DNA from: Miltoncostaea sp050250915 | GTDB lineage: Bacteria; Actinomycetota; Thermoleophilia; Miltoncostaeales; Miltoncostaeaceae | Assembly: GCA_050250915.1 (NCBI GenBank) | Contig: JBFWNT010000003.1 | Location: 1-64,000 of the forward strand | DNA length: 64,000 bases | Direction of reading: 5' to 3' | In this document: piece after piece, positions 8,318 through 16,989 of the stretch | Position numbering within the stretch: the stretch's first letter is position 1 | Layout: each line of letters begins with the position of its first letter | Translations under genes and position numbers: made by a program | Notes under the pieces: generated by a model | The model's database searches: none | What the model saw: only the letters and a program-made list of their open reading frames with translations | Told to the model about the DNA's origin: nothing

Positions 8318-8853
8318 GTGATGACGGCGAATCCGGGAGCGGCGGCGGAGGTGGGCGGCGATGCCGCGTCCGCGGCCGACACCACGGCGGCCGGCATCGA
8401 GGCGCTCTACCGGCGCGCCTACCCGGGCTTCCTGCGCGTGGCCCGGGCGATCACCCGCGACGCGGACGCGGTGCAGGAGGGCTTCGCCCGGGCGCTGCGC
8501 GCCGGGGGCGGTCTGCGGCGCCGCGACGCCCTGGAGCCGTGGGTGTGGAGGACGGTCGTGAACGCCGCCCGCGACCGGCGCCGGGCCGACGACCGGCGGC
8601 GGCGCCGGGAGTCGGACGACGGAGCGCTGGCGGCGGTCCCGGTCCATGACGCGGGGCCCGCCGACGCCGCGCTGGCCGCCGCCGTGGGCGGGCTTCCCGA
8701 GCGGCAGCGGCTGGTCCTGTTCCTGCGCTACTACGCCGACCTGGACCACCGCGGCATCGCAACGGCGCTCGCATCCGGCCCGGGACGGTCGGCGCCGCCC
8801 TCAACGCCGCCCACGCCAACCTGCGCCGCCGCCTGGGGGACCCGCCGACGTGA
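8318..8853 (+). pseudogene. ECF sigma factor gene with an apparent 1-base deletion
   Basis: Residues 23-58 (IEALYRRAYPGFLRVARA and on) form sigma region 2, and LPERQRLVLFLRYYADLDHR begins region 4. At 8771 the frame breaks: in-frame reading gives a Ser/Pro-rich artefact, while the next frame from 8773 reads IRPGTVGAALNAAHANLRRR and ends at TGA 8851-8853, exactly the rest of region 4.2. One missing G in the codon before 8773 (GC for GGC) would restore an intact factor of about 178 residues. This is either a real inactivating indel or a sequencing error. The restored stop overlaps the GTG of the redoxin gene, as expected for a coupled sigma/partner pair. GTG 8318 and ATG 8321 are both possible starts. 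Confidence 0.75.
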
Positions 8854-10064
8854 GCACCCTGGACCCGGACCCGCGCGTCCGCGAGGCCCTCGACCGCTTC
8901 CAGCCCGCGCCCGGGGACGCGCGGGCCGACTGGGGCGACGTGCGGCGGCGCGCGGCGGCGCACGCGCCCCGCCGGCGCCTGCGGCGGGCCGGGGCGATCG
9001 CCCTCGGCGCCGCCGGCGCGCTGGCCGGGATCGTCCTGATCGCCCTGCTCATCGTGCAGGGGCCGTCCGGCGACCGGCCGGCCGACCTCCGTGTCGGCGA
9101 CGCCGCTCCCGACGTCACGTTCCCGGTGGTGTACCCGGATCCCACGCACGGCCTCCGCGATCCGGAGACGCGGCTCTCGTCGCTGCGCGGGCAGGTGGTG
9201 GTGCTGTCGTTCATCGACACCGGGTGCCCGGGCTGCAGGGCCGCCGCCGACCGCCTGGGGCTCGTGACGATGCTGCCCGCGTCGGCCCTGATCGTGGTGT
9301 CGGGCGAGCCGGCCCCGGACGCCGAGCACTTCGCCACCGCGCCGTTCACCGTGACCCGCCAGACGGGCGAGATCGGGAAGGCGTTCCGCGGAATCGCGAC
9401 CGCCGCCGACCCGGACGGCGCCATCGGCCGCGCATTCGGGGTCGGGGGTCACCCCACGATCATCCTCATCGACCGGCGCGGCCGGATCGCCCGCCGGTAC
9501 GACGAGGTCCCCTCTGGCCGGGCGCTCCAGCGGGCGGTTCAATCGCTGGTTGCGCAGCCGGCGCCGGCGGGGCTCCCGGCCGCGCAACCGCTCCAGCCAC
9601 ACCTGTCCGTGTTCGACGACCCGGCGACCGCATGGGACGGGAGTCCGGCGATCCCCGGGGGCGTCCCCTGCCCATACGTCCCGGGCAGCGTTCGGGTCGC
9701 CGCCACCGGCGACCGCGGGGAGGCGCTGCTGCTGGCACACGGGATCGACGGCTGGGCGGTGATCATGACCGTGGACGGTCCGGGCGGCGGCGGGGGAAGC
9801 GGCTGCGGCGCGCCGCGCACCGCCGAGGCCCGGGCGAAGGAGCTCCGCCGGATCCGGAACCGGGGCTGGGTCGCCTACATGGCCGGTGGCGTGAAGGGGC
9901 GCTACGTGTTCAGCCTGGTGACCCTGGACGGCTACGACCGCATCAGGATCGACGGCGTGACCTACCCCGTCCCCCACAACGGATTCATCCGGACGTTCCC
10001 CGCGCGCCCGTCACGTGTGGTCATCAGCGGCCCTGCCGGGGAGCGGCGCGTCCGCGTGCCGTAG
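8850..10064 (+). CDS. Membrane-anchored redoxin (TlpA/AhpC-like) in the anti-sigma position
   Basis: A 404-residue protein. Residues 1-45 are cytoplasmic and basic (DPDPRVREALDRFQPAPGD), resembling the N-termini of sigma-factor partners in this lineage; one membrane span lies at about 48-70. Residues 80-235 form an extracytoplasmic thioredoxin-fold domain with a CPGC motif (C126 and C129) and a cis-proline segment GHPTIILID. The remaining 165 residues, with two further Cys, match nothing recognised. The GTG overlaps the repaired sigma stop. It may be a redox-sensing regulator of the upstream sigma factor or an ordinary thiol-disulfide protein; direct anti-sigma function is inference. Confidence 0.7.
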   Translation: MSTLDPDPRVREALDRFQPAPGDARADWGDVRRRAAAHAPRRRLRRAGAIALGAAGALAGIVLIALLIVQGPSGDRPADLRVGDAAPDVTFPVVYPDPTHGLRDPETRLSSLRGQVVVLSFIDTGCPGCRAAADRLGLVTMLPASALIVVSGEPAPDAEHFATAPFTVTRQTGEIGKAFRGIATAADPDGAIGRAFGVGGHPTIILIDRRGRIARRYDEVPSGRALQRAVQSLVAQPAPAGLPAAQPLQPHLSVFDDPATAWDGSPAIPGGVPCPYVPGSVRVAATGDRGEALLLAHGIDGWAVIMTVDGPGGGGGSGCGAPRTAEARAKELRRIRNRGWVAYMAGGVKGRYVFSLVTLDGYDRIRIDGVTYPVPHNGFIRTFPARPSRVVISGPAGERRVRVP

Positions 10065-10134
10065 CCCCGATTTCGCCCGGGTGATCGGCCCCCGCCCGGC
10101 GCGTGGCAGGTGAGCGCCGCCGTACGGTCACGCA

Positions 10135-12924
10135 ATGGACGAGACAGCGCGGATCGATGAGGCCACGGTGACCGCGGCGGCAGCGGCGGCAGCGCCCCCG
10201 CACGCCCTGGACGGCGCGGCGGTGGCGGCGGGGCTGGGGACCGACCCCGCCGCGGGGCTCGGGAGCGCGGAGGTGGCCACGCGGCTGGGGCAGTACGGCC
10301 CCAACGCGATCGCCGCCGAGAAGCCCCCCTCCATCGGGGAGATCGCGCTCGTCCAGTTGCGCGAGCCCATGAACATCATGCTCATCGCCGTCGTCGTGGT
10401 GAGCCTGATCATCGGCGAGGTCTCCACGGGCGTCGTCGTGGGGCTCCTGATCCTGCTCAACCTGGTGCTGGGGACGCGCCAGGAGCTGCAGGCGCGGGCG
10501 AGCATCGACGCGCTCTCGAACCTCCAGGTGCCGCAGGCGCGGGTGGTCAGGAGCGGCGACGTCGCGCTGATCCCGTCCACCGACGTCGTCCCCGGCGACA
10601 TCGTGCAGCTCGAGGCCGGCGACATCGTCCCCGCCGACGGGCGCATCCTGCGCTCCGCCACCCTCGAGACCCAGGAGGCGGCGCTCACCGGCGAGAGCGC
10701 GCCCGTCGCGAAGGAGGCGGCGCCGGTCCTGGACCCGGACACGCCCGTCGGAGACCGGGCCAACATGCTGTTCCAGAACACCGCCGTGACCCGGGGCACC
10801 GCCACCATGGTGGTGACCGCGACCGGCATGGAGACGCAGATGGGCCAGATCGCGACGATGCTGACCTCGGTCACGCGCTCGCGGTCGCCGCTTCAGCGAG
10901 AGCTGGACGGCCTCACGAAGGTGCTGGGGATCGTCGCGTGGACGGCGGTGCTGATCATCGTGATCGTCGGCGTCGCCCGCGGCGAGTCGTTCACCGACGT
11001 CGTGCTGCTGGGCACCGCGATGGCGATCTCCGCCATCCCCACCGGCATGCCGGCGTTCGTGTCCGGCCTGCTGTCGCTGGGCGCGAAGGAGCTGGCCGAG
11101 GCGAAGGCCGTGGTCAAGAACCTGACCGACGTGGAGACCCTCGGCGCCACCAGCGTCATCAACACCGACAAGACCGGCACGCTGACGCTCAACGAGATGA
11201 TGGTCTCGCTGATCTACGCGAACGGCGCGTTCTTCCCGGTGGAGGGCGAGGGCTACCGCAAGACCGGGGAGATCACGTCCGTGGCGGGCGTCCCCGTACC
11301 CGACTTCACCCGCCTCGCCCTGGGCCTGGTGCTCGACAGCGACGCGACCGTCGGCGACGACGGCACCGTGGTGGGCGACCCCACCGAGGCGGCGCTGGTG
11401 GTGCTGGCCGCGAAGCTGGGCGTCGACGCGGGCGAGACCCGCCGCGCCTACCCGCGCCTGGCCGAGGTGCCGTTCGACTCGGACTACAAGTTCATGGCCA
11501 CCTTCCACCGGGTGGAGCTGGACGGCGTCGAGCACCTGGTGCAGCTGGTGAAGGGCGGCCCCGACGTGGTGCTGGCGCGGTGCACGCACGCCGGCGGGCC
11601 GCTCAGCGCCGACCAGGTGCCCATCGACGACGCCCGCGCCGACATCGACGCCGCGAACGCGCGGATGGGCGGGCAGGGCCTGCGGGTGCTGGCGTTCGCC
11701 GCGCGGCTGATGACCGAGGACGAGCTCGCCGCCGGGCAGGACGACCCCATGTCGATGGTCCACGACCTCGCGTTTGTGGCGATGACGGGGATCATCGACC
11801 CGCTCCGCACCGAGGCGAAGGCCGCCGTGGCGACCGCCCTGGGCGCCGGGATCGACGTCCGCATGATCACCGGCGACCACGCCGTGACCGCCGAGGCGAT
11901 CGGCGAGGACCTGGGCCTCGGTCCCGGCGCGATCAGCGGGGCGGAGCTGCAGGCGCTCGACGACGAGGAGGTCACGCGCCGCCTCCCCGGGCTCCACGTG
12001 TTCGGCCGGGTCACGCCGCAGGACAAGCTGCGCCTGGCCCGCCTCATGCAGGAGCAGGGCCAGATCGTGGCGATGACGGGCGACGCAGTGAACGACGCGG
12101 CCGCGTTGAAGCAGGCCGACATCGGCGTCGCGATGGGCAGCGGCAGCGAGGTGAGCAAGCAGGCCGCGCGGATGATCCTGACCGACGACAACTTCGGGAC
12201 GCTGGTGCACGCCGTGGAGATCGGCCGCCGCGTCTACGACAAGGTCGTCTCGTACGTCCGCTACCAGATGACCCAGCTGCTGGCGCTGGTGCTGCTGTTC
12301 CTGGCGGCGACCGCGTTCGACATCAACGACGGCGTCGCGATGACGCCGCTGATGGTGCTGTACCTGCTGTTCTTCGCCACCGCCGGCGGCGTGATCGTGA
12401 TCGCTCTCGACCCGGGCGACCCCGGCGTGATGCACCGGCCGCCGCGCGACCCGAAGCTGCCGATCACCAACCGGACCGCGATCGCGATGTGGCTGCTCTA
12501 CGCGGCGGTGCTGTTCGTGGCGGCGCTGATCCCGCTGATCGCGGGCCCTGACGACCCCAGCACCGAGGTGGGGACGGCCTCCATGACCATGACGTTCGTG
12601 GTGATGGGCCTGGGCACCATCTTCAACGCCGTCACCAACCGGCGCGACCCGGCGCCCGGCCTGACACCGCCGATCCTGAAGGCGGCCGCCGTGTCGGTCG
12701 TCATCCTGGTGATGATCGTGCTCGCCACCGAGCTGCCCGGCCTGCAGCACGGGCTGCTGACCACGTCGCTGACCGGCCGCGAGTGGATGGCGTGCCTCGG
12801 GCTGGCCGCGCTGCTGCCGCTCACGATCGAGATCGCCAAGTGGGTGCGCCGCCGCGACGCCGCGACGCCCCCGGCGCCCATCGACGCCCGCGCGGCGGTG
12901 AACCCCGGACGGGCGCGGACGTGA
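10135..12924 (+). CDS. P-type cation ATPase with non-canonical transport motifs
   Basis: A 929-residue P2-type ATPase. In order: N-terminal cation ATPase domain, actuator with TGES (185-188), DKTGTLT with phospho-acceptor D345, nucleotide domain with KGGPD, the hinge GDAVNDA (649-655), and C-terminal membrane segments. The catalytic machinery is intact. The transport site is not canonical: the M4 motif is PTGMPA (P302) where Ca2+ pumps have PEGLP, and the M6 region reads YLLFFATAGG where NLVTDGLPA is usual. The transported ion is therefore unclear. It is the first gene of a four-gene operon; the SulP gene starts one base after its stop. Confidence 0.85.
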   Translation: MDETARIDEATVTAAAAAAAPPHALDGAAVAAGLGTDPAAGLGSAEVATRLGQYGPNAIAAEKPPSIGEIALVQLREPMNIMLIAVVVVSLIIGEVSTGVVVGLLILLNLVLGTRQELQARASIDALSNLQVPQARVVRSGDVALIPSTDVVPGDIVQLEAGDIVPADGRILRSATLETQEAALTGESAPVAKEAAPVLDPDTPVGDRANMLFQNTAVTRGTATMVVTATGMETQMGQIATMLTSVTRSRSPLQRELDGLTKVLGIVAWTAVLIIVIVGVARGESFTDVVLLGTAMAISAIPTGMPAFVSGLLSLGAKELAEAKAVVKNLTDVETLGATSVINTDKTGTLTLNEMMVSLIYANGAFFPVEGEGYRKTGEITSVAGVPVPDFTRLALGLVLDSDATVGDDGTVVGDPTEAALVVLAAKLGVDAGETRRAYPRLAEVPFDSDYKFMATFHRVELDGVEHLVQLVKGGPDVVLARCTHAGGPLSADQVPIDDARADIDAANARMGGQGLRVLAFAARLMTEDELAAGQDDPMSMVHDLAFVAMTGIIDPLRTEAKAAVATALGAGIDVRMITGDHAVTAEAIGEDLGLGPGAISGAELQALDDEEVTRRLPGLHVFGRVTPQDKLRLARLMQEQGQIVAMTGDAVNDAAALKQADIGVAMGSGSEVSKQAARMILTDDNFGTLVHAVEIGRRVYDKVVSYVRYQMTQLLALVLLFLAATAFDINDGVAMTPLMVLYLLFFATAGGVIVIALDPGDPGVMHRPPRDPKLPITNRTAIAMWLLYAAVLFVAALIPLIAGPDDPSTEVGTASMTMTFVVMGLGTIFNAVTNRRDPAPGLTPPILKAAAVSVVILVMIVLATELPGLQHGLLTTSLTGREWMACLGLAALLPLTIEIAKWVRRRDAATPPAPIDARAAVNPGRART

Positions 12925-12925
12925 C

Positions 12926-14647
12926 GTGACCGCCGCGGCGACGGCGGCGCAGGGGCGGGCGGTCCGCCTGCTGCCCATCCTCGGCTGGCTGCCGCGGTAC
13001 GAGCGGCGCTGGCTGCGGGGCGACGTCGCCGCCGGCATCGCCGTGACGGCCCTGATCGTGCCCAAGAACCTGGGGTACGCGGGGATCGCGGGGATCCCGC
13101 TCCAGAACGGGCTGTACGCGGCGGCGGCCGGCGCCCTGGTCTACGCGGCGTTCTGCACGTCGCGGCAGATCTCCACCGGCCCCAGCTCGTCGCTGGCGGC
13201 GGTGGCCGGGGGCGCCGTGATCGTGACCGGCGTGGCCGGCGAGGACGCCGCGCAGCTGGTGGCGGCGATCGCCCTCCTCACGGGCGTCATGTTCCTGGTG
13301 CTCGCCGTCCTGCGGATGGGGTGGATCGCGCAGTTCCTCTCGAAGGCGGTCGTCACCGGCTTCCTGGCGGGGGCCGCGATCGACGTGGTGATCGGCGAGC
13401 TGCCGAAGCTGACCGGCACCTCCGCCGACGAGACCACGGCGTGGTCGGAGCTCGGCGCGTGGGCGCGGACGCTCGGCGACGTCAGCTGGACGACCGTCCT
13501 GGTCGGCGCGCTGGCGCTCGGCGCGATCCTGGCGCTGCGGTTCACCGTGCCCGCCGTGCCCGGGGCGCTCGTGCTGCTGGTGGGCGGGCTCCTGGCCTCG
13601 GCGGCTTTCGACCTGGGGGCGCACGGCGTGGCGCTGGTGGGGGACGTCCCACGGGGGCTCCCCGCGCCGCAGATCCCCGACCTGGGGCTGGTGGGCGACC
13701 ACCTGGGCGTCGTCGTGGCCGCGTCGGCCGCGCTGCTGCTGATCGGCTTCTCGCAGACGGCCGGCGACGCGCGGGCATTCGCGGCGCGGCACCGCTACCG
13801 GGTCGACCTGGACCAGGAGTCGGTGGCGCAGGGGATGGCCAACGCCGGCGCCGGGCTGTTCCAGGGCATGCCGGTGTCGACGAGCCTGTCGGCCAGCTCG
13901 CTCAACGAGTCGTCGGGCGCCCGGACGCCGGCCGCCTCTCTGGTGACCGGCGGGCTGGTGCTGGCGACGCTGGTGGTGCTTGCGCCGCTCTTCTCGGACC
14001 TGCCGAAGGCGGTGCTCGCGGCGATCATCATCGACGCCGTGCTGTTCGGGATGATCGACGTGGCCGAGTTCCGCCGCCTCCACCGGGTCTCGCGCTTCGA
14101 CTTCTGGATCGCCGCGGCCGCGCTGGCCGCCGTGCTGGCGGCGGGCGTGCTGGCCGGGGTGATCGTGGGGGTGGTCCTGTCGCTGGGGTGGCTGGTGTTC
14201 GTGGCGACCCGGCCGCCGATGCCGCTCCTGGGCCGGGACGGCGACACCCACGTGTTCCGCGACCTGGACGAGCACCCCGGCGGCGGCACGCTGCCGGGAG
14301 TCGCGGTGCTGCGCTTCGACGGCGGCCTCTTCTTCGCCACCTCCGATTCGCTGGAGAATCGCGTCCGCGGGATCGTCGACGGGGAGGGGCAGCTCATGGC
14401 ACTGGTGCTCGACTTCGAGGGCGTCAACTTCGTCGACGCCCAGGGCGCCGCCGCCGTCCGGGAGGTCCACGACCTCCTCGCGGACGAGGGCGTCGTCCTC
14501 CACATCGCGCGCGCCAAGCCGCAGGTGCTGCGGGTGCTGGAGGCGGACGGGGCGCTGGCGCAGATCGGCGCCGGCCGCGTCCACCCCAGCCTGCACCTGG
14601 CGGTCGAGGCGCAGCGCCGGGACGCGCCCGCAGCGGAGGTGACGTGA
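12926..14647 (+). CDS. SulP-family anion transporter with STAS domain
   Basis: A 573-residue membrane protein. The N-terminal signature (GDVAAGIAVTALIVPKNLGY, about residues 31-50) and about 11-14 hydrophobic segments define the SulP family, which carries sulfate, bicarbonate or other anions. Residues 440-560 form the cytoplasmic STAS domain. Its loop reads FVDAQGA, with Ala where a phosphorylatable Ser or Thr often sits. The GTG start lies one base after the ATPase stop, and the stop overlaps the next start (TGATG), so the four genes are probably co-translated. Confidence 0.88.
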   Translation: MTAAATAAQGRAVRLLPILGWLPRYERRWLRGDVAAGIAVTALIVPKNLGYAGIAGIPLQNGLYAAAAGALVYAAFCTSRQISTGPSSSLAAVAGGAVIVTGVAGEDAAQLVAAIALLTGVMFLVLAVLRMGWIAQFLSKAVVTGFLAGAAIDVVIGELPKLTGTSADETTAWSELGAWARTLGDVSWTTVLVGALALGAILALRFTVPAVPGALVLLVGGLLASAAFDLGAHGVALVGDVPRGLPAPQIPDLGLVGDHLGVVVAASAALLLIGFSQTAGDARAFAARHRYRVDLDQESVAQGMANAGAGLFQGMPVSTSLSASSLNESSGARTPAASLVTGGLVLATLVVLAPLFSDLPKAVLAAIIIDAVLFGMIDVAEFRRLHRVSRFDFWIAAAALAAVLAAGVLAGVIVGVVLSLGWLVFVATRPPMPLLGRDGDTHVFRDLDEHPGGGTLPGVAVLRFDGGLFFATSDSLENRVRGIVDGEGQLMALVLDFEGVNFVDAQGAAAVREVHDLLADEGVVLHIARAKPQVLRVLEADGALAQIGAGRVHPSLHLAVEAQRRDAPAAEVT

Positions 14648-16059
14648 TGGGGACCGAGGGGATCGTCCCGCGCTGGGAGTGGCGCACCTTCGACGAGGTG
14701 GAGCCCGCCGCGGCCCGCCTCGCATCGGAGACGCCGACCCAGGTCCACGAGAGCGACGAGCTCTACATGGTGAACGCCGAGGGCGAGGACACCGTGAAGG
14801 TGCGCGACGGGCTGGTGGACGTGAAGCACCTGGAGGAGATCGACGACCACGGCCTGGAGCGGTGGCGGCCGGTGCTGAAGCGCCCGACGACCCTCACCGC
14901 CGACGACGTGCGCGTGCTGGCCGTCGCGCTCCACGCCACGTTCCTGAGGGTCGTCGCCGTGCACAAGCGGCGGGCGCGCTACACCCTCGGGGGCTGCGCG
15001 GCGGAGCTGGTGGAGCTGCGGGTCGACGGGGCGGAGATGCGGACGTTCGCGGTCGAGTCGGAGGACCGGCCGGCGATCATGCGCGTGCTGGGCGAGATGG
15101 GGCTGGCGGGGCACCCCAACGTCAGCTACCCGCGCCACCTGCGCACCGTGACCGGGCTGCTCCCGGCGCGCGGCGCGGCGATCGACGTCGGCACCAACTC
15201 CGTGAAGCTGATCGTGGCCGCCCGCGACGGCGAGGGATGGCGGACGCTCGCGGACCGCGCCGAGGTGACCCGCCTCGGCGAGGGGCTGCGCCCCGGCGGC
15301 GACCTGGGGGCGGCGCCGATCGCGCGGACGGCGGACGCGGTGTGCGCGATGGTGCACGAAGCCCGGGCGGCGGGCGCCCCGGTGGTCGCCGCCGGCACGG
15401 CGGGGCTGCGCATCGCGGGCAACTCCGCCGCCTTCGTGGAGGCGGTGCGGGAGCGGTGCAGCATCGAGGTGGAGGTGATCCCCGGCGAGGAGGAGGCGCG
15501 GCTCGGGTTCGTGGCCGCGACCGGCGCGAGGGGCGACGGCTCGGTGGTGGTGTTCGAGACCGGTGGGGGCAGCTCGCAGTTCACGTTCGGCGCCGGCGGC
15601 CGCATCCAGGACCGCTTCAGCATCGACCTGGGCGCGGTCGCGGTCACCGAGCGCTTCGGCCTGGACGCCGCCGTGACCCCCGACGTCCTCGCCGGCGCCG
15701 GCGCGGCGGTCGCCGCCGAGCTGGGCGGCCTGGAGGGACGGGCGCACGCGGACGCCGTGATCGGCATCGGCGGCGTCTTCACCAACCTGGCCGCCGTGAT
15801 GCACGGCCTGGAGGCCTACGACCCGGACGTGGTGGAGGGGACCGTGCTGGACCTGGCCGAGATCGACCGCCAGATCGACCGCTACCGCGCGACCGACGCC
15901 GAGGGCCGCCGCGGCATCGTCGGGTTGCAGCCCGCCCGCGCGGAGGTGATCCTTGGCGGCGCGGTCATCGTCCGCGCCGTGCTCGGGGCGCTGGGCCACG
16001 AGGCGGTGACGGTCAGCGACCGCGGCCTGCGGCACGCGCTGCTCGCGGAGCGCTTCTGA
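14647..16059 (+). CDS. CYTH-like domain fused to Ppx/GppA phosphatase
   Basis: A 470-residue two-domain protein. Residues 1-165 start PRWEWRTF and contain charged strands (DTVKVRDGLVDVKHLEE, RWRPVLKRP) like a CYTH triphosphate tunnel domain. Residues 175-470 are an exopolyphosphatase/GppA domain of the actin-like ATPase fold: AAIDVGTNSVKLIV (phosphate 1), PGEEEARLGF and ETGGGSSQF (phosphate 2). The expected role is hydrolysis of polyphosphate or pppGpp, with the CYTH part perhaps binding the same chain. It overlaps the SulP stop by one base and lies 9 bases before the BrkB gene. The CYTH call is by pattern; the Ppx call is firm. Confidence 0.8.
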   Translation: MGTEGIVPRWEWRTFDEVEPAAARLASETPTQVHESDELYMVNAEGEDTVKVRDGLVDVKHLEEIDDHGLERWRPVLKRPTTLTADDVRVLAVALHATFLRVVAVHKRRARYTLGGCAAELVELRVDGAEMRTFAVESEDRPAIMRVLGEMGLAGHPNVSYPRHLRTVTGLLPARGAAIDVGTNSVKLIVAARDGEGWRTLADRAEVTRLGEGLRPGGDLGAAPIARTADAVCAMVHEARAAGAPVVAAGTAGLRIAGNSAAFVEAVRERCSIEVEVIPGEEEARLGFVAATGARGDGSVVVFETGGGSSQFTFGAGGRIQDRFSIDLGAVAVTERFGLDAAVTPDVLAGAGAAVAAELGGLEGRAHADAVIGIGGVFTNLAAVMHGLEAYDPDVVEGTVLDLAEIDRQIDRYRATDAEGRRGIVGLQPARAEVILGGAVIVRAVLGALGHEAVTVSDRGLRHALLAERF

Positions 16060-16068
16060 GGAGGGACG

Positions 16069-16881
16069 ATGTCCCTGAGGACCGTCGCGTCGGGGCTCCC
16101 CGCCCGCATCCGGGAGCACAACACCACGCTGGTGGCGGCCGGCGTCGCGTTCTACGCGTTCCTGGCCCTCATCCCCGCCCTGGTGGCGCTCATCTCGGTG
16201 TACGGGCTGGTCGCCGACCCCGCCGATGTGCGCCGGCAGGTGCAGGACATCAGCTCCTCCCTGCCGGCGGAGGTCGAGGACTTCCTCGTCTACCAGCTCA
16301 CCCAGATCATCAACGCCGACCGCGGCGGCCTGTCCGCGACCCTGGTCGTGGCGATCCTGCTGGCGCTCTGGAGCGCGTCGGGCGGCACCGCCGCGCTCAT
16401 CACGGGCATCCACGTGGCGCGCGAACGCGAGGAACCGAAGGGGTTCGTGGCCAAGAAGGGCAAGGCCCTGCTGCTGACGCTGGCAGCGATCGTGTTCCTG
16501 GCCGTCGTGATCTTCCTGGTCGCGGCGGTCCCGCCGCTGCTGGACAAGGCGGGGACGGGCGACGCCGGCCGGGCCACGTTCCAGGTGCTGCGATGGCCGG
16601 TGCTGGCGATCGTGATGCTGCTGGGCATCGGCCTGCTGTACCGCTTCTCCGCGGGGCCCCACCCGAAGGCCCGCCTGGGCGTGATCACCCTGGGCTCCGT
16701 GCTGGCGATGGTCGTCTGGCTGGTGGTCTCGGGGCTCTTCGCCGCGTACACGGCCGGCTTCGCGAGCTACGGCAAGACCTACGGCGCCCTCGCGTCGATC
16801 ATCGTCGTGCTGCTGTGGCTCTGGCTCACCTGCCTGGCGCTCCTGATCGGGGCCGAGGCGGACGGCCAGGACGGGGGATGA
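16069..16881 (+). CDS. YihY/BrkB-family integral membrane protein
   Basis: A 270-residue protein with six hydrophobic segments. The family markers are VAAGVAFYAFLALIPALVAL near residues 23-42, the ALWSASGGTAALITGIH loop near 100-117, and the C-terminal YGALASIIVVLLWLWLTCLA. YihY/BrkB proteins are widespread membrane proteins without a settled function. The C-terminus (LLIGAEADGQDGG) is shorter than in many relatives. ATG with GGAGGGACG before it. It is last in the operon, which ends at a hairpin at 16899-16917. Confidence 0.85.
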   Translation: MSLRTVASGLPARIREHNTTLVAAGVAFYAFLALIPALVALISVYGLVADPADVRRQVQDISSSLPAEVEDFLVYQLTQIINADRGGLSATLVVAILLALWSASGGTAALITGIHVAREREEPKGFVAKKGKALLLTLAAIVFLAVVIFLVAAVPPLLDKAGTGDAGRATFQVLRWPVLAIVMLLGIGLLYRFSAGPHPKARLGVITLGSVLAMVVWLVVSGLFAAYTAGFASYGKTYGALASIIVVLLWLWLTCLALLIGAEADGQDGG

Positions 16882-16898
16882 CGGGCGGGCGCCGTGGT

Positions 16899-16917
16899 GG
16901 TCACCGACGCGGTGACC
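16899..16917. terminator. Hairpin between convergent BrkB gene and kinase remnant
   Basis: GGTCACCG at 16899-16906 pairs with CGGTGACC at 16910-16917 around a 3-base loop. It lies 17 bases after the BrkB stop, between convergent units, and could serve both strands. There is no T-run. Confidence 0.4.
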
Positions 16918-16989
16918 GTGCGCATGACGGTCCGGACGGGCGGCGCGGCGGGCGGTGCGGGCGCGGCCGCATCCCCGTCGCCGTCCATG

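Noticed and set aside
8765..8780. Programmed ribosomal frameshift in the sigma gene
   Set aside because: No slippery heptamer or downstream pseudoknot is visible; a lost base explains the data more simply.
8318..10084. A single 588-codon frame covering the sigma and redoxin region
   Set aside because: After 8770 it is a Pro/Arg/Gly-rich shadow of the redoxin gene in another frame; the sigma family continues in the frame ending at 8853.
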